A stretch of DNA of 33,749 nucleotides from contig CAJUBT010000015.1 in assembly GCA_910584815.1 (NCBI GenBank), positions 1 to 33,749 of the forward strand. The letters are read 5' to 3'. This document shows positions 26,253 through 33,510 of this stretch, piece after piece (position 1 is the first letter of the stretch; every line of letters begins with the position of its first letter). Source of the DNA: an uncultured Christensenella sp. (GTDB lineage Bacteria; Bacillota; Clostridia; Christensenellales; UBA1242). The notes under the pieces were generated by a model that saw only the letters and a list, made by a program, of their open reading frames with translations, was not told where the DNA came from and did not search any database. The position numbers were made by a program, and so were the translations under genes.

Positions 26253-26969
26253 TTACTTGTTTTTTAATATTTTAACATTTACAAAAGTTTCTATTTTAGT
26301 TTTATTTTTCATAAGTAATATAAAACTTGTAATTAAAACTATGGCAATTAAAATCCAAATAAGTATTCCCCACGATGAAAAGGGAACTATAAACCCTGTG
26401 GATAAAAAACATAGGCAAAATAAACTAATTGGTCTTGTAATTAAATTTGTAATTAAAAAAAATTTAAAATCTAAATTAATAACTCCTGCAAGCATACATA
26501 AAATATCATCAGGGAAAAACGGAAAAAGCATCATTATAAAAAAAATAAATTTTCCTTTTTTAAGTTTTTCTTGAAAGTATGCAGTTTTTTGTTTACCAAT
26601 GCTCCAATGCAAAAGTTTCATTCCAAAAAGTTTGCCTAAAACATAAGCAAAAACGCTACCCAAAAGTATTGCAAGTGTGCTTAGTAAAAAGGCAATAAAA
26701 GGGCCAAAAATAATAACTCCAACAATGGTTGTTACCATAGCGGGAATAGGCAAAATTGTAACTTGTAAAAATTGAAGAAATACAAAAACAGCGTAGCACC
26801 AAAATCCACTAGATAGTATTAAAATTTTTAGTTCTTCAATGTTATTAAATTTTCCTATAACTCCAGTTTTTTTAAGTATAAAATAAATGCCAACAAAAAA
26901 AAGTACCGATAAAATCGTTACAACCATAAGTTTAATTATTGGTAAAATATACTCTTTTTTTAGCTTCAT
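26253..26969 (-). CDS. TVP38/TMEM64 (VTT-domain, DedA-like) membrane protein (238 aa)
   Basis: Integral membrane family related to DedA proteins, some of which act as lipid scramblases or flippases. Hydrophobic segments lie near 8-31, 55-70, 78-113, 139-162, 168-192 and 198-220. The VTT domain shows PIPAMVTTIVGVIIFGP (74-90), a Gly-rich LGSVFAYVLGKLFG helix (103-116) and the re-entrant MLFPFFPDDILCMLAG (147-162). No ribosome binding site precedes this ATG, unlike almost every other gene here. A -10-like TATACT lies only 4 nt upstream and a terminator hairpin 27 nt upstream, so the mRNA may be leaderless. Confidence 0.88.
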   Translation of the reverse strand: MKLKKEYILPIIKLMVVTILSVLFFVGIYFILKKTGVIGKFNNIEELKILILSSGFWCYAVFVFLQFLQVTILPIPAMVTTIVGVIIFGPFIAFLLSTLAILLGSVFAYVLGKLFGMKLLHWSIGKQKTAYFQEKLKKGKFIFFIMMLFPFFPDDILCMLAGVINLDFKFFLITNLITRPISLFCLCFLSTGFIVPFSSWGILIWILIAIVLITSFILLMKNKTKIETFVNVKILKNK

Positions 26970-26973
26970 TAGT

Positions 26974-26979
26974 AGTATA
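26974..26979 (-). promoter_or_regulatory. -10 box suggesting a leaderless VTT transcript
   Basis: On the minus strand TATACT is followed by ACTA and then ATG, so transcription would begin at or next to the start codon. The -35 region falls in the T-tract of the preceding terminator and is weak. Confidence 0.4.
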
Positions 26980-26995
26980 TTCTTATGCTACATAT

Positions 26996-27033
26996 AAAAA
27001 AAATATCTTACTTTTTTGGTAAGATATTTTTTT
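26996..27033 (-). terminator. Terminator between the DUF1846 and VTT genes
   Basis: AATATCTTAC (27002-27011) and GTAAGATATT (27019-27028) form a perfect stem inside A- and T-tracts. It should stop read-through from the DUF1846 gene just before the VTT start. Confidence 0.88.
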
Positions 27034-27204
27034 ATTTTTTTAACTTAAACAAAACTCTATTAATATTATTGTTTTTTTTAGAACAAATTTAATTGTTATT
27101 CTTTAATAATAAAAATTTGTTATTTAAAATTAAAAGTAAATATATTTTTTTAATTTTAAAATGGCAATGTTATTATAAAATTATAAATTATAGTTTGTAA
27201 GTTA

Positions 27205-28701
27205 TTAACTGTCAAAAAGGTTTTTAGTTGTGTAACGGTCGCCACAAGTCATATTAATTTTAAGTCGTCTTATGTTATCTTCATTAGTAGGACTTAAAAT
27301 GTGCGATGAATGAGCTTCACAGCCCCAAAGTTTATTTAAATTGTTATATGCAACTTTTGCGGTTGGGTTATAATAGCCTGAAATACTTAGTGCAATTAAA
27401 GCATCTTTTAGCGAAAGCACTCCGTTTTCTGTGTTTAAAATATTTTTTTTAAGGTCTGCAATAGGTTCCAAAACTTGTGGGGAAATTAGTTCAAATTTAT
27501 CTTCAATACCTGAAATAACTTTTAGTGCATTTAAAATAACGCTAGCAGTTGCTGTTAAAAGTTTTGTTCTTCTTCCCACAACAATTGTGCCATCTTGTAA
27601 TTCAATTGCAACACTTGGTTGTTTACTTTCTTTTTCTTTATCTTCGCAAGGTTTAACACATTTTCTATCATAGCGGTCAAGGCTTAGTTCGTTCATAAGT
27701 AACCTTGTGCGTTCTTCGCAAAATTTTGGGGCATTACCTTTTTTAATGTCTGCCTTAGCCCTATAATAACGCCTTATAATTTCTTGCTTTGCACTTTCTC
27801 TTGCAACTTCATCATCGTAAATGCACTCAGCAATAGTGTTAATTCCCATATCAGTAGGAGATTTATAAATATCCTGATTTAAAATTTTTCTTAAAATATT
27901 TCTTACAACAGGAAAGGCTTCCAAATCTCTATTATAACTAACTGCAATTTCGCCATAGGCATCAAAGTGGTAACTATCAATTAAGTTAACATCTTTAAGG
28001 TCTGCTGTTGCACTTTCGTAAGCAATGTTAATTGGGTGTTTTAAAGGTAAGTTCCAAACAGGAAATTTTTCAAATTTTGCATAACCAGCTTTAACACCTT
28101 TTTTATATTCGTGATAAAGTTGGGAAAGGCAAGTTGCCAATTTTCCGCTTCCAGGTCCTGGGGCAGTAACAACAACAAGTGGCTTTGTGGTTTCAATATA
28201 TGGGTTTTTACCATAACCTTCTTCACTAACAATGGTTTCAACATCGGTAGGGTAGCCTTTTGTGTAATAGTGGAAGAAAACTCTTTCCCCTAAACTTTCT
28301 AACTTGTTTTTAAATGCAATGGCAGATGGTTGTTCCGCAAATAAAGAAATTACTATAGCGCTAACAAACAAACCGCGTTCTCTAAATTTGTCTATTAACC
28401 TTAAAACTTCCATATCGTAGGTAATACCAAAGTCTGCTCTAATTTTATTTTTTTCAATATCGTTAGCACTTATAACAAAAATAATTTCACAGTCTTTTTT
28501 AAAATTGTCTAAAAGCTTTATTTGAACATTAGGGTCAAAACCTGGCAGTACACGGCTAGCGTGTAAATCATCAAACAATTTGCCACCAAACTCCATATAA
28601 AGTTTGTTGTTAAAAAATTTCATTTTTTCTTTAATTCTTTCACTTTGAAGTTTCAAATATTTGTCAGAATCAAAACATAGTTTTTTATTATTCTTTTCCA
28701 T
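27205..28701 (-). CDS. DUF1846 (UPF0371) family protein (498 aa)
   Basis: A large conserved family, widespread in Firmicutes; to my knowledge no biochemical function is established. The full-length architecture is visible: an N-terminal domain with KLFDDLHASRVLPGF (41-55), a P-loop-like APGPGSGK (180-187), a KAGYAKFEKFPVWNLPL segment and a C-terminal domain around IVVGRRTKLLTATASVILN. The P-loop-like motif suggests phosphate or nucleotide binding, but this is inference. AAAAGGAAAAAG precedes ATG. It has no close operon partner and is bounded by a terminator. Confidence 0.93.
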   Translation of the reverse strand: MEKNNKKLCFDSDKYLKLQSERIKEKMKFFNNKLYMEFGGKLFDDLHASRVLPGFDPNVQIKLLDNFKKDCEIIFVISANDIEKNKIRADFGITYDMEVLRLIDKFRERGLFVSAIVISLFAEQPSAIAFKNKLESLGERVFFHYYTKGYPTDVETIVSEEGYGKNPYIETTKPLVVVTAPGPGSGKLATCLSQLYHEYKKGVKAGYAKFEKFPVWNLPLKHPINIAYESATADLKDVNLIDSYHFDAYGEIAVSYNRDLEAFPVVRNILRKILNQDIYKSPTDMGINTIAECIYDDEVARESAKQEIIRRYYRAKADIKKGNAPKFCEERTRLLMNELSLDRYDRKCVKPCEDKEKESKQPSVAIELQDGTIVVGRRTKLLTATASVILNALKVISGIEDKFELISPQVLEPIADLKKNILNTENGVLSLKDALIALSISGYYNPTAKVAYNNLNKLWGCEAHSSHILSPTNEDNIRRLKINMTCGDRYTTKNLFDS

Positions 28702-28863
28702 TTGTCTTTTTCCTTTTAAAATTATCTTTTAAATAAATATAAAAATTTAATTCTAAATTGCGTTTTTACTAAAATAATGTTTTTTTATTTAGTTTTATTA
28801 AATATGTTTTAAAAATAGTTAAATAATAAACATAGTTTTAAAATAGTTAAAAAACAAAAAATA

Positions 28864-28904
28864 AAAATCAGTCAAATAGTTAAAGTAGTGCTAAGACTGA
28901 TTTT
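28864..28904 (-). terminator. Terminator of the P-loop kinase-like gene
   Basis: AAAATCAGTC (28864-28873) and GACTGATTTT (28895-28904) form a 10-bp stem with a 21-nt loop. On the minus strand it ends in a five-T run. Confidence 0.65.
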
Positions 28905-28986
28905 ATATTAAGTAAAGTTTTTAAAATTAACTTTTTACATTTAAACAAAAAATTTATTTAAACTCTTTAATTATAAAACTAAAATT

Positions 28987-29553
28987 TTATTTAAGCAAAC
29001 TGTCTATGTATTTTTTAACTTCAGTTTGCAAATCTTCAATGCCAGTATTATTAACAATAAAATGGTCGGCAATAGCTATAGGTCCTGCTTTTTCTATATT
29101 CTCAATTTCAGAATAATCTCTTGTTTTAACTTCATTGTCGGTTAATGGTCTTATAGTTCTATTTTTTAACCTTTCAGCCCTTAAATCTCTGTCTGTAACA
29201 ATGGCAAGAATTTTAAAGTTATCCTTATAAATGTCCTTTAAAAATTTATATTCACTCCAAGAATACATACTTTCAACAATAACATTTTTTCCATTATCAT
29301 AAAAAGCTTTTATTTTAGGTTCACTTTTTTTGGCGTATATTGCCATATCATTGTTGCTTTCTCGTCTAATTTCTTCGCGTATTTTTCTCTCATTATCTGG
29401 GTTAATTTCCATATTACGCCTTTTCATTTCATCAAAAGTTATATCGCCAAAATAAACCCTTTCAAAGTTGTTTTCTAAAAATACTTGTGTCGCCTCTGTT
29501 TTGCCTGCTCCACATAGCCCAACAACTGCAACTATAATATTATTTTTAGTCAT
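28987..29553 (-). CDS. UPF0200/dephospho-CoA-kinase-like P-loop protein (188 aa)
   Basis: A small P-loop NTPase resembling nucleotide and cofactor kinases, closest in pattern to the UPF0200 family known mainly from archaea. Walker A is GLCGAGKT (12-19), YFGDITFDEMKRR (34-46) is the substrate-side segment, VIVESMYSWSEYKFL (91-105) corresponds to the family's VIDGVRSxxEVxxF, and RAERLKNR plus a late ADHFIVNNTG (162-171) close the fold. Substrate unknown. AAAAGGAAAT precedes ATG. It is divergent from the YjzC-like gene and probably monocistronic. Confidence 0.78.
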   Translation of the reverse strand: MTKNNIIVAVVGLCGAGKTEATQVFLENNFERVYFGDITFDEMKRRNMEINPDNERKIREEIRRESNNDMAIYAKKSEPKIKAFYDNGKNVIVESMYSWSEYKFLKDIYKDNFKILAIVTDRDLRAERLKNRTIRPLTDNEVKTRDYSEIENIEKAGPIAIADHFIVNNTGIEDLQTEVKKYIDSLLK

Positions 29554-29757
29554 TTGTTTATATTTCCTTTTAAGTTTTTTTTAGTTTAACCAATTTATAA
29601 AAATTTTACAACAGTTTTTGTTAATGTTTTTAAAATATTTTTTTATGTGCAGTATAGTTTAAGCATTTTTTTTCTAAACCCTATTTTTAATTTACTTTAT
29701 TATTTAATATTTTAATATAAAAGGGTTTTATAAACATAGCACATTATTGCTTAATTA

Positions 29758-29786
29758 TTGCTTAATTAATGTTAATAGAAAATAAT
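29758..29786 (+). promoter_or_regulatory. Likely promoter of the YjzC-like gene
   Basis: TTGCTT (29758-29763), 17 bp, AATAAT (29781-29786). It follows a 12-bp tandem repeat of TTATTGCTTAAT (from about 29745). A second -10-like TATAAA stands near 29803. The leader carries a perfect AAGGAGG. Nothing else is seen in 29554-29852. Confidence 0.4.
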
Positions 29787-29852
29787 AATTTTAATATAAG
29801 GGTATAAAACAAAAGAAACCTGCAAACACTATAAGCAAGGAGGATAAGAAGT

Positions 29853-30011
29853 ATGAGCAAATCTTGGAAACCAGGCGAAGTTGCTCCAGAAGATGGAAAC
29901 TACATCGCTTACGATGCACAAGGTCATAACGGCGGAAGTTGCTACCTTGCAAAAGGTCAAAGATTCCCAGCCACTCAACACGAAGGCAGTTACTATACTA
30001 AAGAAGATTAA
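29853..30011 (+). CDS. YjzC-like small protein (52 aa)
   Basis: A short hydrophilic protein matching the YjzC pattern: W/F-x-PG-x-x-AP-x-x-G-x-Y (WKPGEVAPEDGNY, residues 5-17) and a later KGQRFPAT (34-41). The role of this family is unknown. It is too short for usual ORF cut-offs but strongly supported: AAGGAGG (29837-29843) is 9 nt before ATG, codon choice is much richer in C-ending codons (AAC, TAC, ATC, TTC) than its neighbours, as in highly expressed genes, and it has its own strong terminator. It has one Cys (30) and many aromatic residues. Confidence 0.85.
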   Translation: MSKSWKPGEVAPEDGNYIAYDAQGHNGGSCYLAKGQRFPATQHEGSYYTKED

Positions 30012-30177
30012 TTTTTATTTTTCTTTATAAAGTAACCCTATAAATTTAGCAAAAATTTTTATATAAATTTTTTTAAAAATCATAACTATTTTTAATTTTA
30101 TAAAATTAAAATTTAAAAATTATTTATTAGTTCTGCTTTTTATTTAAATTTATAAAAAATTTACTTGTGTTAAAATA

Positions 30178-30211
30178 AAGCCCTTAAAGATAATGTTCTT
30201 TAAGGGTTTTT
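30178..30211 (+). terminator. Terminator of the YjzC-like gene
   Basis: CCCTTAAAGA (30181-30190) pairs perfectly with TCTTTAAGGG (30197-30206) and is followed by five T and a further T-rich run. The remainder of 30012-30349 shows nothing else. Confidence 0.9.
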
Positions 30212-30349
30212 ATTTTTTTGTTTTAAAATATAAATATAATTATATAACTTTTATATGTGCAAATTGCTAAATAAATTTGTGGGTATTGACTTTCGTAAGT
30301 TTTTCCTTTAAACTTAATTAAAATAAAAAAGTAGGGGAAGTTAATTTAA

Positions 30350-31081
30350 ATGCAAAGAGTTTGTTTAGATAAAACACTAAATTTAACAAGAGCTATAATG
30401 AATAGAGACTTGCAAGTTCCAGATTTTATTAAAGTACAAAGGGTTTATAGCCCAATGGATTCTTTTAGTTTTATAAATTCTGATGTAGAATTGCCAATTG
30501 AACATTTAGGGTTAGCTGTGCTATCTTATCAAAATGCAGTAGAGCAATTTAATTTTACAAGAATAGATAAAGATGAAAAAACAGGAGAGAGAACTGAAAC
30601 TCAAGAGTTTGAATCTTTAATTGGCACAGGGGCTCATATTTCCGATTTCTTAAGAAGTTTATCAGCAGATTCTCTTAATTGGTATTTTAACCAAAATGGA
30701 ATGCTTAAATTTCAATTTGTAAGTAACACTGTTCCCTTCAAAAACACAAGCGATTTTCATCAATGTAAATTATACGATGAAGCAGGGCAAGATATTAGAG
30801 AACTTGCAGTTACCGAGGCTTACCACCAAGCAGTAAAAGGTTATGTTGCTGAAACAATGGAAGAAAAAGGCGATACTTCAGATGAAAGTTTTATTAAAGA
30901 CCTTCACGATTTTATGTCAGAAGATGCACAAAATTTTGCTGAGACAATGGAACAAATTAAAATTGCATCTGCACAACTTGTAATTAATCAAACAAAAGAT
31001 AATAAGGGAGATTTTTCCGCTGTTTATGATGTTAATTCTGTTGCAAACGCTAACAATATGACTACAGAACAAGAGAATTAA
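30350..31081 (+). CDS. Unrecognised acidic protein (243 aa)
   Basis: I recognise no family. The protein is soluble-looking, with no signal peptide or membrane helix. The N-terminal third is mixed alpha/beta (SFSFINSDVELPIEHLGLAV), the middle holds SLSADSLNWYFNQNGMLKFQF, and the C-terminal part from about 150 is helical and strongly acidic (for example AETMEEKGDTSDESFIKDL), ending in an Asn/Thr-rich tail. Codon use matches the neighbours, so recent transfer is not indicated. AGGGGAAG lies about 9 nt before ATG and a clean terminator follows. It sits between the YjzC-like gene and a SHOCT-like membrane protein gene, each in its own unit. Confidence 0.8.
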   Translation: MQRVCLDKTLNLTRAIMNRDLQVPDFIKVQRVYSPMDSFSFINSDVELPIEHLGLAVLSYQNAVEQFNFTRIDKDEKTGERTETQEFESLIGTGAHISDFLRSLSADSLNWYFNQNGMLKFQFVSNTVPFKNTSDFHQCKLYDEAGQDIRELAVTEAYHQAVKGYVAETMEEKGDTSDESFIKDLHDFMSEDAQNFAETMEQIKIASAQLVINQTKDNKGDFSAVYDVNSVANANNMTTEQEN

Positions 31082-31107
31082 TTGTAAAATAAAACAACAA
31101 AAAATTT

Positions 31108-31134
31108 AAAACCGCAGCGTATTTGCGGTTTTTT
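31108..31134 (+). terminator. Terminator of the 243-aa gene
   Basis: AAACCGCA (31109-31116) pairs with TGCGGTTT (31124-31131), a compact G+C-rich stem followed by T. Confidence 0.9.
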
Positions 31135-31306
31135 AATTTGACACTAAACACGCATAAATGTTAAAATTAATTTTAATAGTGCAATTAATATCTTGTAAAA
31201 ATTTCTCATAAAAATAGTAAAGGCAAATATTAATATTTTTATAAGAAGTTATATGTTTTTTAAAGGTTTAAAAGAAATAAACCTAAATTTTATTTAAGGA
31301 ATTATT

Positions 31307-31912
31307 ATGAAAAGAGTGTTAACTAAAATATCTGGAATATTAAACACAATTTTGTTTGGTTTGTTAGCAGCAGGTTGCTCATTAATTTTTGGGTTAATTT
31401 TAAGTGGCTCATCTCTTCTTGTAAAATTAAATCTCTTTTTATTTAGCAATTTTTTTACAGCAGTACTTGTTTTAATAATTTTTATAATTGCTATTGTAGG
31501 GTTGGTCTTTTCTACTAAAGCAATTTCTTATTCTCGTTTAAGTGTTGAAGAATATCGTAATAAATACCCAATTTTAATTGCTAACACTGTTTTTAATGCA
31601 ATGTTTTCTGTATTGCTAATTTTTATAGTAAAAAATCCTTCATTATTAGATGTTGTAATTCTGGGTTGTTTAATTGCCTGTGGAATTTTGTATGTTATAG
31701 ATATGGCAAAAAATACCTTATTGTTAGAAGGCTTAGAAAAAGTAAATTTGGAGGGAAGTTTTTCTGACTCAGATGAAGATAGTGCAAGTGCCGATGGGTT
31801 AGAAGCACAACTAAAAAAATTAAATGAATTAAAAGAACAAAATTTAATTACAGAAAAAGAATTAAACGCATTAAGAGAAAAACTTGTTAAACAGGAAATT
31901 GAAAAAGAATAG
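31307..31912 (+). CDS. Four-helix membrane protein with SHOCT-like tail (201 aa)
   Basis: Hydrophobic segments near 12-33, 46-70, 85-108 and 112-133 form a small membrane domain. An acidic linker (about 148-162, SDSDEDSASADG) leads to a C-terminal SHOCT-like motif (about 163-196, LEAQLKKLNELKEQNLITE then KELNALREKL), a short two-helix unit common at the ends of bacterial membrane proteins and thought to mediate oligomerisation. A lipobox-like LAAGC occurs at 20-24, but the hydrophobic stretch continues past it, so lipidation is unlikely. AAGGA precedes ATG. Function unknown. Confidence 0.8.
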   Translation: MKRVLTKISGILNTILFGLLAAGCSLIFGLILSGSSLLVKLNLFLFSNFFTAVLVLIIFIIAIVGLVFSTKAISYSRLSVEEYRNKYPILIANTVFNAMFSVLLIFIVKNPSLLDVVILGCLIACGILYVIDMAKNTLLLEGLEKVNLEGSFSDSDEDSASADGLEAQLKKLNELKEQNLITEKELNALREKLVKQEIEKE

Positions 31913-32002
31913 TTTATTTATATCAAAAAAATTATAAATGCTAATATTTTTATTTCAATAATAATTTTTAAAAAAATGCTTATTATTTATTTATAAACTT
32001 TA

Positions 32003-32037
32003 AAAAAAACTAAAGGCTTTATTCCTTTAGTTTTTTT
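32003..32037. terminator. Bidirectional terminator between the SHOCT-like and lipoprotein genes
   Basis: AAAAAAACTAAAGG (32003-32016) pairs perfectly with CCTTTAGTTTTTTT (32024-32037). Confidence 0.9.
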
Positions 32038-32129
32038 GGTAATGTTTAATATAAAAAACAATATTAACTATATTTTATAGTATTAAAATATTTTAACAAT
32101 TTAAAAGTAATTTTTAACTTTAAGTTTTA

Positions 32130-32642
32130 TTAATTTACAATAATAGTTTTAGACCAAGTTGCAAAATTAGGTTTAAGGTCTTTTGAATTTTTAGATTCAC
32201 AAGCAAATTGACAAAGCCAAAAAGCATCCGAGCCTTTTGCAATAACTGTGTAATTATAAAGAGTTTTTCCAGTTGCATTGTCGGTTTTTTCGTAATCACA
32301 ATAAGCAAAGCCAGTTTCTTCATCTACTTGAGGGGTAACATTATATATGTTATTAAGATTAAGCATTTTTTCAGCATATTCCGTTACTGTAGAATTTTCG
32401 TTTATTCCCATAGCAGATAGTGTTTCAAAATCTTCTTTTTGTACAACAAACAAAACATTACTGCTTTCTAAATACATAGTATATGTAAGCATATCTCTTT
32501 CATAAAATTTGTCTGTTAGCGTAATTGTTAAACCTGCATCACAATTAAAAGTTTTAGGTTTTGGTTCTCCGCACGCACCTAAAAAGCAAATAGATAAAAG
32601 CATTACAACAGCAACTGCGGTAGTTTTAAAAAATTTTTTCAT
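32130..32642 (-). CDS. Small lipoprotein (170 aa)
   Basis: The N-terminus is a clear lipoprotein signal: MKKFFK, a hydrophobic core, and lipobox LGAC with lipidated Cys24. The mature part (about 146 residues) contains alternating beta-like segments (GLTITLTDKFYERDM, SNVLFVVQKEDF, YNYTVIAKGSDAFWLCQF) and two further Cys (142 and 146 region). I recognise no named domain; such small exported proteins in Clostridia are often annotated as hypothetical lipoproteins. GAGGAAG lies upstream of ATG. It follows the FakA-like small gene by 50 bp on the same strand, so the two are probably co-transcribed. Confidence 0.85.
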   Translation of the reverse strand: MKKFFKTTAVAVVMLLSICFLGACGEPKPKTFNCDAGLTITLTDKFYERDMLTYTMYLESSNVLFVVQKEDFETLSAMGINENSTVTEYAEKMLNLNNIYNVTPQVDEETGFAYCDYEKTDNATGKTLYNYTVIAKGSDAFWLCQFACESKNSKDLKPNFATWSKTIIVN

Positions 32643-32692
32643 TTACTCTTCCTCAACTTCCTTATAGTTTATATGTAAATTAATTTAAATTG

Positions 32693-32977
32693 TTAACCTT
32701 GTTTTCCATCTGCTTGTCTTACCATATCTTCAACAACAATGTCATAAATTTCACCAAGTCCAGAACAAAACTCTAAAACTTTCCAAGGTTCATTTGTGTG
32801 GTAGTGAATTTTAATAAGTTCTTCATCGCCAACAACAAGCAAGCAATTGCCAACAAGTTGATTATTAAAATAATCTCTAATTGCATTATCGTTTAAATGT
32901 TTCCCTTCAATAAGTAGTTGAGTGTCATATCTATATTTAAGTTCATCTTCTTCATCATCAAAATCAGTTGTTCCCAT
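32693..32977 (-). CDS. Stand-alone FakA/YloV middle-domain-like protein (94 aa)
   Basis: Resembles the central DAK1_2-type domain of the fatty-acid kinase FakA (YloV), without the kinase (DhaL/DAK2) domain or the C-terminal domain. Short clostridial homologues are often labelled 'kinase to dihydroxyacetone kinase'. Visible family elements: YRYDTQLLIEG (15-25), LVGNCLLVVGDEELIKIHYHTNEP (41-64, with His58 and His60) and a closing LGEIYDIVVEDMVRQ. In full FakA the first segment normally carries Cys (YCTEF); here it is Asp18, while the His pair reported to help bind zinc remains. AAAAGGAG precedes ATG. A hairpin GTGCA/TGCAC (33000-33015) lies just upstream in the leader. Confidence 0.8.
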   Translation of the reverse strand: MGTTDFDDEEDELKYRYDTQLLIEGKHLNDNAIRDYFNNQLVGNCLLVVGDEELIKIHYHTNEPWKVLEFCSGLGEIYDIVVEDMVRQADGKQG

Positions 32978-33130
32978 TTGTTTCTCCTTTTAATATGTGG
33001 TGCAAAAAAATGCACAACAAAAACATTTTTTAATTAATATAATTTTACAAGTTATAATTAATTAGGTCAAATAAAAACAACTAATTAGAAAATATTATTA
33101 AAAAAATATAATATATTACCTTTAAAAATA

Positions 33131-33159
33131 TTGACACAACTTAAAAACTTTGATAAAAT
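33131..33159 (+). promoter_or_regulatory. Near-consensus promoter upstream of tRNA-Ser
   Basis: TTGACA (33131-33136), 17 bp, TAAAAT (33154-33159), the best promoter match in the window. It stands about 210 bp before the tRNA with no ORF between. The remaining 32978-33377 gap is A+T-rich and otherwise shows only the leader hairpin and a second promoter. Confidence 0.65.
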
Positions 33160-33295
33160 CGCATTGTGAGTTTTTAAGTTATATTACTTTATTTTAGTTT
33201 TATAATTTAAAGTTAATATATATTATACTTATAAATTCTAAACTTTAAATAGGAAAGTATATTTAACTTTTTTATCTAATAAACAAAAACAAAAT

Positions 33296-33324
33296 TTGCC
33301 TATTAAATTAAATAAATGTATTAT
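33296..33324 (+). promoter_or_regulatory. Proximal promoter of tRNA-Ser
   Basis: TTGCCT (33296-33301), 17 bp, TATTAT (33319-33324), about 50 bp before the mature tRNA 5' end. Confidence 0.45.
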
Positions 33325-33377
33325 TTCTATTCAAAGTTTAAATTAATTTTTCTATCTAAACAACATAATAAAAAAAT

Positions 33378-33468
33378 GGAGAAGTACCCAAGAGGCCCAA
33401 GGGGATCCCCTGCTAAGGGATTAGGCGTGTAACAGCGTGCGCGAGTTCGAATCTCGCCTTCTCCGCCA
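33378..33468 (+). tRNA. tRNA-Ser (anticodon GCU)
   Basis: Acceptor GGAGAAG pairs with CTTCTCC, followed by G and an encoded CCA (33466-33468). The anticodon arm is ATCCC/GGGAT around loop CTGCTAA, so the anticodon is GCT (33412-33414), reading AGC/AGU serine codons. A long variable arm, typical of serine tRNA, precedes the T arm GCGAG/CTCGC with loop TTCGAAT. It is far richer in G+C than its surroundings, as expected for tRNA. Confidence 0.97.
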
Positions 33469-33472
33469 AGTG

Positions 33473-33510
33473 AAACCTAAATCGAACATCTCGGTTTGGG
33501 TTTTTCTTTT
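33473..33510 (+). terminator. Terminator of tRNA-Ser
   Basis: AAACCTAAATCGA (33473-33485) pairs with TCGGTTTGGGTTT (33491-33503) through two G-T wobbles, followed by a T-rich tail. Confidence 0.8.

Noticed and set aside
31364..31378. Lipobox-like LAAGC in the SHOCT-like membrane protein
   Set aside because: Hydrophobic sequence continues beyond the Cys as a membrane helix, so lipidation is unlikely.
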